A stretch of DNA of 64,000 nt. Source: Aliiroseovarius sp. S1339 (GTDB taxonomy: Bacteria > Pseudomonadota > Alphaproteobacteria > Rhodobacterales > Rhodobacteraceae). This document shows, one piece after another, positions 45,376 through 54,551 of this stretch. The DNA lies in NCBI RefSeq assembly GCF_023195695.1, contig NZ_JALPQG010000002.1:1-64000 (forward strand). The letters are read 5' to 3'. Under the pieces are notes generated by a model. The model did not search any database. It had not been told where the DNA came from and saw only the letters and a list, made by a program, of their open reading frames with translations. Position numbers and translations under genes: made by a program. The stretch's first letter is position 1. Each line of letters opens with the position of its first letter.

Positions 45376-46728
45376 ATGGCCCATTTCGACAAAATCCTGA
45401 TCGCCAACCGCGGAGAGATCGCATTGCGCATCATCCGCGGCGCACGCGAGATGGGAATAAAAACCGTGGCGGTGCATTCAACCGCTGACGTCGACGCAAT
45501 GCATGTGCGCATGGCGGATGAAAGCGTCTGCATCGGCCCGCCATCAAGCACTGACAGCTATCTGTCCATCCCTGCCATTATCGCGGCCTGTGAAATCACT
45601 GGTGCACAGGCGGTTCACCCCGGCTATGGTTTTCTGTCCGAGAACGAGCAATTCGTTCAGGTTCTTGAAGACCACGAGATCACGTTTATCGGCCCGTCGG
45701 CGGAACATATCCGCATGATGGGTGACAAGATCACTGCCAAGGAAACCGCGATCAACTTGGGTATCCCGGTTGTTCCGGGCTCGGCGGGTGGTGTGCCTGA
45801 TCTTAAGACGGCCCGCAAAGTGGCCGCCGAGATGGGCTATCCGGTGATTATCAAGGCCACTGCCGGTGGCGGCGGTCGCGGGATGAAAGTTGCCGAGACG
45901 GAAGCGGATATCGACACTGCATTCTCGACCGCGCGGTCCGAGTCAAAAGCCGCCTTTGGCAATGACGAAGTGTATATGGAAAAATACCTCCAAACACCGC
46001 GCCACATCGAAGTGCAGGTCTTTGGCGACGGACAAGGCGGCGGTGTGCATCTGGCCGAACGTGATTGCTCGCTTCAACGCCGTCACCAGAAAGTGTTTGA
46101 AGAAGCGCCCGGCCCCAGCATCACACCCGAAGAACGCGCGCATATTGGCGGGATCTGCGCCAACGCCATCGCCGAAATGGGCTATCGCGGTGCTGGCACA
46201 ATCGAGTTTCTGTATGAAGGCGGAGAGTTCTATTTCATTGAAATGAACACTCGTCTGCAGGTGGAGCACCCGGTGACCGAAGCCATTTTCGGTGTCGATC
46301 TGGTGCGCGAACAAATCCGCGTCGCCGAAGGTATGCCGCTGTCCTTTGGGCAGGACGATCTTGTCTTGAACGGCCACGCAATCGAAATTCGTATAAACGC
46401 GGAACGCCTGCCCAACTTCGCCCCCTGCCCGGGCAAAATCACGCAATATCACGCGCCGGGCGGTTTGGGTGTGCGGATGGACAGCGCGCTCTATGACGGC
46501 TATTCGATCCCACCTTACTACGACAGTCTGATTGGCAAGCTGATCGTGCATGGGCGCGATCGGTCCGAAGCGTTGGCCCGCCTCGATCGCGCGCTCAGCG
46601 AGTTGATCGTCGATGGCGTCGAAACGACCGTGCCACTGTTCCACCAGTTGCTGGCCGAGGAAGACATCCAGACCGGCAATTACAACATCCACTGGCTGGA
46701 ACGCTGGCTGGCTAAGAACCTGGGCTGA
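45376..46728 (+). CDS. accC: Acetyl-CoA carboxylase biotin carboxylase
   Basis: 450 aa ATP-grasp enzyme that carboxylates biotin on AccB using ATP and bicarbonate. Seen: N-terminal [14 protein letters not shown], glycine-rich ATP loop [22 protein letters not shown], and the Glu-rich [16 protein letters not shown] active-site signature. Length and order are standard. aat follows within 7 bp. Confidence 0.97.
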   Translation: MAHFDKILIANRGEIALRIIRGAREMGIKTVAVHSTADVDAMHVRMADESVCIGPPSSTDSYLSIPAIIAACEITGAQAVHPGYGFLSENEQFVQVLEDHEITFIGPSAEHIRMMGDKITAKETAINLGIPVVPGSAGGVPDLKTARKVAAEMGYPVIIKATAGGGGRGMKVAETEADIDTAFSTARSESKAAFGNDEVYMEKYLQTPRHIEVQVFGDGQGGGVHLAERDCSLQRRHQKVFEEAPGPSITPEERAHIGGICANAIAEMGYRGAGTIEFLYEGGEFYFIEMNTRLQVEHPVTEAIFGVDLVREQIRVAEGMPLSFGQDDLVLNGHAIEIRINAERLPNFAPCPGKITQYHAPGGLGVRMDSALYDGYSIPPYYDSLIGKLIVHGRDRSEALARLDRALSELIVDGVETTVPLFHQLLAEEDIQTGNYNIHWLERWLAKNLG

Positions 46729-46735
46729 GGGCCAA

Positions 46736-47392
46736 TTGGCCCCGCCCAAAGATCCGCCGCCCCTGAGCGCTGATCTGCTGTTGCGCGCCTACGCCATGGG
46801 GGTGTTTCCCATGGCCGAAGGGCGCGACGATCCGCGCGTGTTCTGGGTCGATCCAGAAGCGCGCGGCATTTTCCCTCTGGATCGTTTTCGCGTGTCGCGC
46901 AGCCTTGCGCGCACCATGCGCCGCGCGCCGTTTGTGGTCACATTGAATCGAGATTTCCAAGGTACAGTGGCGGCTTGTGCTGAACGGGACGAGACGTGGA
47001 TCAACACCACGATCTTCGATCTATACATGGACCTTCACCGCATGGGCCACGCGCATTCGCTGGAACTGTGGGAGGGGGATGCCCTTGTCGGCGGCGTCTA
47101 TGGGGTCACGCTGGGACGGGCCTTTTTTGGGGAAAGCATGTTTTCGCGTCGTCGCGATGCATCAAAGATCGCGCTGGCCTATCTGGTCCGCCATCTGTCA
47201 AATACTGACTTCAAATTATTTGACACGCAGTTCCTGACACCGCATTTGGCCAGTCTTGGGGCGGTTGAAATTGCCCGTAAAACCTATCATGACATGTTGG
47301 AAGGCGCATTGTCGCAAGGTGTGGCCGACATCACGTCGCGGCCCCTGCCCGATGCTCAGTCTGTTGTGCAGCGCAACACCCAGACGTCATAG
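46736..47392 (+). CDS. aat: Leucyl/phenylalanyl-tRNA-protein transferase
   Basis: 218 aa. It adds Leu or Phe to N-terminal Arg/Lys of proteins, targeting them to ClpAP (N-degron pathway). The chain DLLLRAYAMGVFPM, then VFWVDPEARGIFPL and TLGRAFFGESMFSR, is diagnostic. The start is TTG 46736 (GAGGG upstream); no in-frame ATG occurs before the conserved N-terminus other than at Met near residue 20. Its 3' end overlaps the convergent DUF2155 gene by 37 bp. The ClpX/ClpP protease genes lie 1.4 kb away in the same cluster. Confidence 0.93.
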   Translation: MAPPKDPPPLSADLLLRAYAMGVFPMAEGRDDPRVFWVDPEARGIFPLDRFRVSRSLARTMRRAPFVVTLNRDFQGTVAACAERDETWINTTIFDLYMDLHRMGHAHSLELWEGDALVGGVYGVTLGRAFFGESMFSRRRDASKIALAYLVRHLSNTDFKLFDTQFLTPHLASLGAVEIARKTYHDMLEGALSQGVADITSRPLPDAQSVVQRNTQTS

Positions 47393-47718
47393 CGCTGGTG
47401 ATCAAGCGCGTTCAGCGCAGGCGACGAGGCGATCATCCAGCCTTCAAATGTCGTGTTGTCATCATTACCGTCGCGCACCACAAGCCACGCATAGGCATCA
47501 CCCGAAGGGTTGTCGGTCGGATATCGGCATTCGCCCAGTGTGACGCGAAGCCTGCCCAGTTCGACCGTGTCGCCGACCTTCATGGAAAAATCAATGGGGG
47601 TGCCCGACACTTTGTCTAACCCGCGCAACATCGCACCGGTTGCTTTGCCGGTCTGCGCCATAGCAGGCAGCACAAAGGCCAGCACCGCAGCGGCAGTCAT
47701 TGCGGCGCGCAAGATCAC
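47356..47718 (-). CDS. DUF2155 periplasmic protein
   Basis: 120 aa with a signal peptide (about 1-21, cleavage near AMA). The DUF2155 core WLVVRDGNDDNTTFEGWMIASSPALNALDH (read in pieces) is present. Function unknown. It overlaps mlaD by 4 bp upstream and aat by 37 bp in the convergent direction. DUF2155-MlaD neighbourhoods recur in Rhodobacterales, hinting at a lipid-trafficking link. Confidence 0.87.
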   Translation of the reverse strand: MILRAAMTAAAVLAFVLPAMAQTGKATGAMLRGLDKVSGTPIDFSMKVGDTVELGRLRVTLGECRYPTDNPSGDAYAWLVVRDGNDDNTTFEGWMIASSPALNALDHQRYDVWVLRCTTD

Positions 47719-48170
47719 TCGGAGTCCTCGCTGCCGGCGACATATTTCAGCAGAAGTTGCACAAGGCTGACCGAGCCCTGCGTGTCTTCAATCTCAGCAC
47801 CCGGCTCAAGGTTGAAAGGTGAGCCGCCCGGAAGCAGTTCAACATACGAGCCGCCAAGCAGTCCCTCGGACGAAATGATGATCGCAGTGTCGTCGGGCAG
47901 AGCCACATCCGCCTGGACGGTGAACGCGGTATCTGCGCGGAAGGTTTCAGCGTTCAGGTCGATTCCTGTCACCGTGCCGACCTTCACGCCGCCAAGGCGC
48001 ACATCGGTCCCAACCGAGATGCCGTCCGCCGTGCGAAACGACGCGCTGTAGCTATGACTGTCGCCGCCACCCGAAAGGCCAACAATCTGGCCCGCATACA
48101 GGAAAAATCCGACGGCTGCGGCCAAGACCACGCTGCCAGTGACGACTTCTGTTGTGTGGCTATCGCTCAT
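47715..48170 (-). CDS. MlaD-like MCE-domain protein
   Basis: 151 aa with one N-terminal membrane anchor (about 9-30) and an MCE domain (VRLGGVKVGTVTGIDL, about 58-73). This is the substrate-binding part of the Mla phospholipid transport system, sitting in the periplasm. A hydrophobic C-terminal helix (SVSLVQLLLKYV) follows. Overlaps the DUF2155 gene by 4 bp. No MlaE or MlaF partner is in the window. Confidence 0.87.
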   Translation of the reverse strand: MSDSHTTEVVTGSVVLAAAVGFFLYAGQIVGLSGGGDSHSYSASFRTADGISVGTDVRLGGVKVGTVTGIDLNAETFRADTAFTVQADVALPDDTAIIISSEGLLGGSYVELLPGGSPFNLEPGAEIEDTQGSVSLVQLLLKYVAGSEDSE

Positions 48171-48217
48171 GCCAGCCCCTTTCGATCAGGGAATACGTGT
48201 TTGAAAACGTCTGCCGA

Positions 48218-48592
48218 CTATTCCGGCTGCCAGGCTTCGTAATCGCGGCGGTCGGCGGGTTTCGCCTGACGCAACGACCCTGCGGGCGCATAGGCCAGAT
48301 CAGTGCCGGTCAAGTTGACCTGATGCGGTTTTTCCCAGGCTTTATGGGTCAGCGGCGCGTCTGCCGGGCTGTTGTCAAACGTGTGGTGCAGCCAGCCATG
48401 CCAAGCGGGGCTGACGCGGCTTGCTTCGGGCTCGCCGTTGAAAATCACCCAGCGGCGTTTGTCGTCCCGGTCACGATAGAAGACATTGCCTTGCTCATCT
48501 TCACCCACCCTCACACCTTTACGCCAGGTGAACAGACGGGTGCCGATGGTTTCGCGGTGATACCAAGTCAGCAGGGACAAGATGAAACGCAT
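48218..48592 (-). CDS. NDUFA12-family complex I accessory subunit
   Basis: 124 aa, the bacterial (alphaproteobacterial) counterpart of mitochondrial NDUFA12/B17.2. Signature [21 protein letters not shown] near 19-39 and the [11 protein letters not shown] segment. It stabilises NADH:quinone oxidoreductase. This gene strongly suggests Alphaproteobacteria. Upstream of mlaD on the same strand with a 47-bp gap. Confidence 0.92.
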   Translation of the reverse strand: MRFILSLLTWYHRETIGTRLFTWRKGVRVGEDEQGNVFYRDRDDKRRWVIFNGEPEASRVSPAWHGWLHHTFDNSPADAPLTHKAWEKPHQVNLTGTDLAYAPAGSLRQAKPADRRDYEAWQPE

Positions 48593-48774
48593 GTCAGTCT
48601 CCGGTTTTTACTCTCACTTCATATGGCGCAAGCGGCACCGAAGGTCCAGTGTTTTGCACCCGATTGAGCGGTCTTCGGGCAAAACCCGGCAGCATAACCA
48701 TTCCGATGCACCAAATGAAGAATCCACCGCACAGGCGGCGGCTTGATTTCCGGACTGCGCGCACCAGTGTGCGA

Positions 48775-50046
48775 TCAGCTTGCGCTGACCTCTTCTTTCA
48801 CGCCTTCGCTGTAAATGATCAGGGGCTTGGCGTCGGAATTCACAGCTTCCTCATTCACCACAACCTCATCAACATTCTCCAGCCCCGGCAGGTCAAACAT
48901 GGTATCAAGCAGGATGTCTTCCATGATCGAACGCAACCCGCGCGCGCCCGTCTTGCGTTGAATAGCGCGTTTGGCGATGGCCTTCAGCGCGTCTTCGGTG
49001 AATGACAGCTGAGCATCTTCCAGTTCGAACAGACGCTGATATTGCTTCACCAGCGCATTCTTGGGCTTGGTCAGGATCGTCACCAGCGCTTCGGCGTCCA
49101 GATCTTCCAGCGTTGCAATGACAGGCAGGCGGCCAACGAACTCCGGGATCAGGCCGAATTTCAGCAGGTCTTCCGGCTCAAGTTCTTGAAACAGCTCGCC
49201 CACGCCCCGGTCGTCGCTGCGGCGTACGTCAGCACCAAAGCCCATAGCCGAACCTTTGCCGCGTTGCGCGATAATCTTATCAAGGCCCGCAAAGGCCCCA
49301 CCACAGATGAACAGAATGTTCGTCGTATCCACTTGCAGGAATTCTTGCTGCGGATGTTTGCGACCACCCTGCGGCGGCACAGAGGCGACCGTGCCTTCCA
49401 TGATCTTCAACAGCGCTTGCTGAACCCCTTCGCCCGACACGTCGCGAGTGATCGAAGGGTTGTCGGACTTGCGGGTGATCTTATCGACTTCGTCAATGTA
49501 AACGATACCGCGCTGCGCACGCTCTACATTGTATTCGGATGCTTGCAGCAGCTTCAGGATGATATTTTCCACATCTTCGCCCACGTAACCCGCTTCGGTC
49601 AGTGTGGTCGCATCTGCCATGGTGAACGGCACATCCAGAATGCGCGCCAGCGTCTGAGCCAAAAGCGTCTTGCCGCAGCCCGTGGGGCCAATCAGCATGA
49701 TGTTCGATTTGGCCAGTTCAATCTCGTCCCCCGCGGCAGCGGCATGGTTCAGACGTTTATAGTGGTTGTGAACGGCCACCGACAACACGCGCTTGGCGTG
49801 GGCCTGCCCGATGACGTAATCGTCCAGCACATCACAAATCTCGATCGGGGTTGGCACGCCATCGGCGGCTTTCAGCCCGGATGTCTTTGTTTCCTCGCGA
49901 ATAATGTCCATGCATAGTTCGACGCATTCGTCGCAAATGAACACGGTTGGTCCCGCGATCAGCTTGCGCACTTCATGTTGGCTTTTGCCGCAGAACGAAC
50001 AATAGAGGGTGTTCTTGCTGTCGCCGGTGGAATTATTCGCCATCAT
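48775..50046 (-). CDS. clpX: ATP-dependent Clp protease ATP-binding subunit ClpX
   Basis: 423 aa hexameric unfoldase feeding ClpP. N-terminal zinc-binding domain with CSFC and CDEC (residues 17-40), Walker [13 protein letters not shown], Walker [11 protein letters not shown], the RKH-type pore loop region and sensor sequences near [14 protein letters not shown]. Start ATG 50046 follows AGGAC; ATG 50043 is a near alternative. Downstream of clpP, 160 bp away on the same strand. Confidence 0.97.
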   Translation of the reverse strand: MMANNSTGDSKNTLYCSFCGKSQHEVRKLIAGPTVFICDECVELCMDIIREETKTSGLKAADGVPTPIEICDVLDDYVIGQAHAKRVLSVAVHNHYKRLNHAAAAGDEIELAKSNIMLIGPTGCGKTLLAQTLARILDVPFTMADATTLTEAGYVGEDVENIILKLLQASEYNVERAQRGIVYIDEVDKITRKSDNPSITRDVSGEGVQQALLKIMEGTVASVPPQGGRKHPQQEFLQVDTTNILFICGGAFAGLDKIIAQRGKGSAMGFGADVRRSDDRGVGELFQELEPEDLLKFGLIPEFVGRLPVIATLEDLDAEALVTILTKPKNALVKQYQRLFELEDAQLSFTEDALKAIAKRAIQRKTGARGLRSIMEDILLDTMFDLPGLENVDEVVVNEEAVNSDAKPLIIYSEGVKEEVSAS

Positions 50047-50175
50047 ATAGTCCTATTGGGTCCACGTTTGGATCCGGTTTGCGCCCGTTCGAGCCGTCGT
50101 ATCTATGTTGGCCTCAAGTCTAGGCCAGTGGCCGGGTAGGTACAATCCGGTTTTTCGGAGTTCCCTGCCCGGTGT

Positions 50176-50205
50176 GGTTTCGCCCGACATTGGCCGGGCA
50201 AAACC
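50176..50205 (-). terminator. Perfect 11-bp hairpin behind clpP
   Basis: The stem (one G-U pair) begins one base past the clpP stop codon, with an 8-nt loop and no T-run afterwards. It may act as a partial terminator or 3' stabiliser uncoupling clpP and clpX levels. Confidence 0.55.
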
Positions 50206-50206
50206 A

Positions 50207-50836
50207 TTATTCTTCGTCATCGCCTTTGGCGCGGTTTTCCACAATCTCGTCGATGTGGCCCCAGTCCTTGGCCTCTTGCGGCGACATGAAATTGTCGCGC
50301 TCCAACGCTTTTTCAACGTCTTTCAGCGTGTTTCCAGTGTGCTTGACATAGATCTGGTTCAGCGTGTCTTTGACCTTCTGGGTTTCGGCTGCGTGGATCA
50401 TAATATCCGTGGCCTGCCCCTGAAACCCACCCGACGGCTGGTGCACCATGATGCGCGAATGCGGCAGCGAGAAACGCATGCCCTTCTCACCGGCCACCGA
50501 CAGAAGCGAGCCCATCGACGCCGCCTGCCCAATAACCAGTGTGGACACGGCGGGTTTAATATATTGCATTGTGTCATAAATCGACAGACCCGACGTCACC
50601 ACGCCACCCGGCGAGTTGATATACATCGAGATTTCTTTTTTCGGATTTTCCGCTTCAAGGTGCAGAAGCTGCGCCACGATCAGGCTGGACATACCGTCAT
50701 GGACAGCGCCACTCACGAAGATGATCCGCTCTTTCAGAAGGCGCGAAAAGATGTCGTAGGCCCGTTCGCCCCGCGATGTCTGTTCAACCACCATAGGCAC
50801 AAGAGTATTGTTATAGATTTCGTGTGGGTCGTGCAT
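50207..50836 (-). CDS. clpP: ATP-dependent Clp protease proteolytic subunit ClpP
   Basis: 209 aa serine protease. Catalytic Ser in [11 protein letters not shown] (near 103), His in [12 protein letters not shown] (near 128), and Asp in the C-terminal region ([17 protein letters not shown]). It forms the tetradecameric barrel used by ClpX and ClpA. The nearby aat fits the N-degron branch of the same protein-turnover network. Confidence 0.97.
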   Translation of the reverse strand: MHDPHEIYNNTLVPMVVEQTSRGERAYDIFSRLLKERIIFVSGAVHDGMSSLIVAQLLHLEAENPKKEISMYINSPGGVVTSGLSIYDTMQYIKPAVSTLVIGQAASMGSLLSVAGEKGMRFSLPHSRIMVHQPSGGFQGQATDIMIHAAETQKVKDTLNQIYVKHTGNTLKDVEKALERDNFMSPQEAKDWGHIDEIVENRAKGDDEE

Positions 50837-51027
50837 TTCAGCCTGCTTTCATGTTCACGCCAAGGCCACCAATCCGGCCCCTGACGCATGATGTTAGTGC
50901 CGGTGGAAACGGGCTGCAAGGGGGGGTGGGCAACCTGTCTGACCCGTATGGGCACATTCGCGTCAGGGATGCCCGATTTTGGTTAACAAAACCTTGCAGG
51001 GTAGAGAGCTTTCCCCGCCAAAATAAA

Positions 51028-51056
51028 AAGCGGCGCCCCGCAGGACGCCGCTTTCT
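51028..51056 (-). terminator. Rho-independent terminator of the polyamine transporter operon
   Basis: 8-bp stem AAGCGGCG/CGCCGCTT with a 10-nt interval; read on the minus strand it is followed by a T-rich run, positioned 20 bp past the stop of the last permease gene. Confidence 0.85.
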
Positions 51057-51075
51057 GTTTGGCTTGGGTTGTGGG

Positions 51076-51930
51076 TCAACCTGGGCTCATTCCACGCAGC
51101 CGCTCGGACCGGCGACGCAACAGCTCAAGGACTGTCAGCAACACAATCGAGACGCAGACAAGCAGAGTGGCGACCGCCAGAATGGTTGGGCTGATCTGTT
51201 CGCGCAGGCCGGTAAACATCTGCCATGGCAGGGTTTGCTGCTTGGCCGAACCGACGAAGATCACCACCACAACCTCGTCAAAAGATGTGATGAAAGCAAA
51301 CAATGCGCCGGAAATCACGCCCGGCAGAATCAACGGCATTTGCACACGGAAGAACGTGGTGACCGGGTCGGCCCCCATATTCGCAGCCGCCCGCGTCAGA
51401 GAGCGGTCAAATCCAACCAGAGTCGCCGTCACGGTGATAATCACGAAAGGAATGCCCAGCGCCGCATGGGCCAGAACAACGCCCCAATAGGTGCCCGCAA
51501 GGTTGATTTTCGAATAGAAGAAATACATGCCAGCCGCCGAAATGATCAGCGGCACAATCATTGGCGAAATCAGAATCGCCATGATGGCCCGACGTGCAGG
51601 AACATGCGGTTGGCTCAGCCCGATGGCGGCCAACGTGCCAAGGCTTACCGAAATCACCGTCGCAACAGGGGCGATTTTGATCGAGTTCCACATCGCATCC
51701 TGCCAATCGGGATTCGAGAAGAAGTCGCGATAGTGCTTCAGCGAATAGCCCGCGGGATCAAAGCTCAGCATCTCTTTGGTGAAGGTAAAGAAATCCTGCG
51801 AGTTAAAGCTGAGCGGGATAACCACGGCAATCGGCGCAATCAGGAAGAAGAAGATCAACCCGCAAATCACCAGGAACGCATAGTGCCAGATGCGCTGGCC
51901 CGTCGTTGCATAAGGAGGAAGTTTTGCCAT
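51076..51930 (-). CDS. Polyamine-type ABC transporter permease (PotI/PotC-like)
   Basis: 284 aa, six membrane segments, BPD_transp_1 family. EAA motif near DRSLTRAAANMGADPVTTFFRVQMPLILP. It is 5 bp after the partner permease. Forms the channel for spermidine/putrescine-type uptake, with the ATPase and binding protein at the head of the operon. Confidence 0.88.
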   Translation of the reverse strand: MAKLPPYATTGQRIWHYAFLVICGLIFFFLIAPIAVVIPLSFNSQDFFTFTKEMLSFDPAGYSLKHYRDFFSNPDWQDAMWNSIKIAPVATVISVSLGTLAAIGLSQPHVPARRAIMAILISPMIVPLIISAAGMYFFYSKINLAGTYWGVVLAHAALGIPFVIITVTATLVGFDRSLTRAAANMGADPVTTFFRVQMPLILPGVISGALFAFITSFDEVVVVIFVGSAKQQTLPWQMFTGLREQISPTILAVATLLVCVSIVLLTVLELLRRRSERLRGMSPG

Positions 51931-51935
51931 ATCCG

Positions 51936-53210
51936 TTACCCCAGCTTCACGTTGTCAATGCCGACGATCTTGTCATAAGCCCAATACAGGACCAGCACGA
52001 CCGCCAGAAGAATTGCACCCAGCGCCGAGGCAAGACCCCAGTTCAGCGAGGTTGAGATGTGGAACGCAATCTGGTTCGAAATGAACGTCCCTTTCGTGCC
52101 ACCAACAAGCGCAGGCGTGATGTAGTAGCCGATGGCCAGAATGAACACGAGGATCGACCCCGCGCCAATGCCCGGAATGGTCTGCGGGAAATAGACCCGC
52201 CAAAAGGCCGTCCAATCCGTTGCGCCAAGGCTTTTGGCGGCGCGCAGATAGGTCGGCGGGATGGTCTGCATCACCGAGTACATTGGCAGGATCATGAAGG
52301 GCAGCAGGATGTGGGTCATTGCCACGATCGTGCCAAACTGGTTGTTGATGATCACAAGGCGTGCGTCATCCGACACAAGCCCGATCCAAACGAGAACATC
52401 GTTGATTACCCCCTGTTGTTGCAGAAGGATTTTCCACGCCGAGGTCCGCACCAGAAGCGATGTCCAGAACGGCAATAACACAAGGATCATCAGAAGATTG
52501 GACTGCCGTGTTGGAAGATTGGCCAAAATCCACGCCACCGGATAAGCCAGCACGATGCACGAGAAGGTGATAAACAGCGACATCCACAACGTCCGCTTCA
52601 GCAGGTTCATGTAGATTTGTTCGCTTTCAGGGCGCATTTCCGCCCCATCCGGCCCAACACGCATGTCGACGGCATTCAAGAAATACCCAGCCGTCGTTGG
52701 GGGGGAATAGGTCTGAATGGTGCGCCAGACGTCCGGGTCGGCCCAGTCGTCATTCATCTCGATCAGCGCTTCTTTCCAGGGACCACCCGCTTCGATGTCA
52801 AACTTCTTTGCATTGCGCCCCGTCTTGCGGAAGATCGACGACATGCCGGGGTTTTCATAGTTCAAACGCGATCCGACTTTCGTGTGGGTCTTGGCGGCGG
52901 CGGCTTCTTTCAGATCCGCTGCCATCGCCGCAAAGACCGCTTCTTCCGGTAATTGGCCAGAGTCGGCGTCCCAATCCGATAGGGCCTGAACGGTCCGCGG
53001 CAACGTCTGGACGACAATTTTGTTATCGACCGAGCGATACAGCATATCCGCGATCGGTAGAATAAAGCTGACTAAGATAAACAACAGCAATGGCGAAATC
53101 AGCAACAGCGCGCGCAGTTTTTGGCGCCTGAGGGCCTTTGCCAAGCTGCGCTTTAGCGGGGTTCCATCTGCGGCCAGAACGGGGCCGCTTGTATCGGTCA
53201 TATCGCTCAT
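51936..53210 (-). CDS. Polyamine-type ABC transporter permease (PotH/PotB-like) with large periplasmic insertion
   Basis: 424 aa, about 110 residues longer than E. coli PotH/PotB. Membrane helix 1 lies near 35-57; a polar stretch of about 140 residues (65-205) precedes helix 2, and five further helices and an EAA motif follow (RAAKSLGATDWTAFWRVYFPQTIPG). The insertion should face the periplasm. Family members with such insertions occur in marine Rhodobacterales. It sits between the binding-protein gene and the second permease, with a 122-bp gap holding a hairpin. Confidence 0.85.
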   Translation of the reverse strand: MSDMTDTSGPVLAADGTPLKRSLAKALRRQKLRALLLISPLLLFILVSFILPIADMLYRSVDNKIVVQTLPRTVQALSDWDADSGQLPEEAVFAAMAADLKEAAAAKTHTKVGSRLNYENPGMSSIFRKTGRNAKKFDIEAGGPWKEALIEMNDDWADPDVWRTIQTYSPPTTAGYFLNAVDMRVGPDGAEMRPESEQIYMNLLKRTLWMSLFITFSCIVLAYPVAWILANLPTRQSNLLMILVLLPFWTSLLVRTSAWKILLQQQGVINDVLVWIGLVSDDARLVIINNQFGTIVAMTHILLPFMILPMYSVMQTIPPTYLRAAKSLGATDWTAFWRVYFPQTIPGIGAGSILVFILAIGYYITPALVGGTKGTFISNQIAFHISTSLNWGLASALGAILLAVVLVLYWAYDKIVGIDNVKLG

Positions 53211-53297
53211 ATCTTCCCTGTCAGCGTAAGCTTGTTTTTTGTTTCGAAGCGGTCAAATTGACAAACGAATAGCGCAAAAATAATGGTCGGTTGGGGT

Positions 53298-53321
53298 GGA
53301 AGGGGCCAAACGGCCCCTTCC
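53298..53321 (-). terminator. Hairpin between binding-protein and permease genes
   Basis: Perfect 10-bp stem GGAAGGGGCC/GGCCCCTTCC with a 4-nt loop, 12 bp after the binding-protein stop. No T-run is present. It likely lowers permease expression relative to the abundant binding protein. Confidence 0.6.
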
Positions 53322-53332
53322 GAAAGCCAGAC

Positions 53333-54439
53333 TTATTTGGCCAGCCAAGCTTCGAACTTGGCGTTCAGGTCGTCACGGTTGTCCGCCCACCATTCATAGT
53401 CATAGACATGAACGTTGCTTGCGTTCGCAGGATCGGTCGGCATGTGCGGCGCCATTTCGATGCCCAGCTCTTCGTGGTTACCCACCAGCGGAGCTGACGA
53501 CTTACGGGCCGGGCCGTACGAGATATATTTGGCCTGATCAGCCAAGCGTTGCGTGTCGGTGGCGAACTTCAGGAAGTCCATCACACGGGCCTTGCGGTCT
53601 TCGGGCAGACCTGCGGGTACGACCCAACCATCAAGGTCAAACGACTGCATGTCCCACAGCATTTCGATCGGCTGGTTCTGCTCGGCAATCGCCGAGAACA
53701 GACGACCATTGAAGGTCGAACCCATCACAACTTCGCCGTCAGCGAGCAGCTGAGGTGTTTCCGCGCCAGCGGTCCACCAGACAACTTGGTCCTTGATCGT
53801 GTCGAGCTTGGCCAGACCACGCTCTACGCCTTCGTCGGTGCCCATGACTTCATACAGTTCGTCCTTGGCAACACCGTCGCAGTACAAAGCCCATTCCATA
53901 TTGTCGATCGGGCGTTTCTGCAGCGCGCGTTTGCCTGGGAACTTCTCCAGATCGAAGATGTCACAGACCGTGGTCGGCGCTTCTGCACCAACCAGATCGG
54001 TGCGGTACCCAAATGTGGTCGAGTAAACGATCTGCGGGACGAAGCAGTCCGACACCAGCAAATCGCCGAAATCTTCTGATGCAGAAGTGCCATCGGGTGC
54101 AGCAGCCAGCACTTCATCATGGTTCAGCTCTTCCGCCAGACCTTCATCGCACAGGCGCATGGAATCCGATGCGACCGCATCGACCAGATCCCATGTGACG
54201 TTGCCGGCTTCGTTCATGGCACGCAGTTTGGCGACGGCTTCAGCCGAGCTTTCGTCCCATGTAATTTTTACCTCAGGGTGCATTTCCAAATAAGGCTCAA
54301 CATAAGCCTTCACCTGGCTGGCTTGGTAAGCGCCACCCCAAGAAACGAGGGTCATCTCGTTGGCCATGTCCTGTGCCGAAACCGCACCTGCGGTGACAGT
54401 CAGCGCAGAGCTGGCCAAAAGAGTTTTCACAAGTTTCAT
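53333..54439 (-). CDS. Polyamine-type ABC transporter substrate-binding protein (PotD/PotF-like)
   Basis: 368 aa with a signal peptide (1-22, cleavage near VSAQ). Periplasmic-binding-protein type II fold, MTLVSWGGAYQASQVKAYVEPYL and DESSAEAVAKLRAM near the N-terminus, MEWALYCDG and WVVPAGLPEDRKARVMDFLKFA later. Polyamine versus related amine specificity is not settled by sequence. The gene is second in the operon. Confidence 0.88.
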   Translation of the reverse strand: MKLVKTLLASSALTVTAGAVSAQDMANEMTLVSWGGAYQASQVKAYVEPYLEMHPEVKITWDESSAEAVAKLRAMNEAGNVTWDLVDAVASDSMRLCDEGLAEELNHDEVLAAAPDGTSASEDFGDLLVSDCFVPQIVYSTTFGYRTDLVGAEAPTTVCDIFDLEKFPGKRALQKRPIDNMEWALYCDGVAKDELYEVMGTDEGVERGLAKLDTIKDQVVWWTAGAETPQLLADGEVVMGSTFNGRLFSAIAEQNQPIEMLWDMQSFDLDGWVVPAGLPEDRKARVMDFLKFATDTQRLADQAKYISYGPARKSSAPLVGNHEELGIEMAPHMPTDPANASNVHVYDYEWWADNRDDLNAKFEAWLAK

Positions 54440-54520
54440 ACTATATTCTCCCTAGTTATCCCCGTTTGTTTGGTGGGTTCGCATGAACGGGTACATGGCG
54501 AACCCCTGGCTAAAATGCCC

Positions 54521-54538
54521 GGAGCCATCATTGGCTCC
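54521..54538 (-). terminator. Short hairpin between ATPase and binding-protein genes
   Basis: 7-bp stem GGAGCCA/TGGCTCC with a 4-nt loop, in the 112-bp gap between the two genes. Could be an attenuating or mRNA-stabilising structure; no T-run follows on the minus strand. Confidence 0.4.
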
Positions 54539-54551
54539 GAAGCAATTCGTT

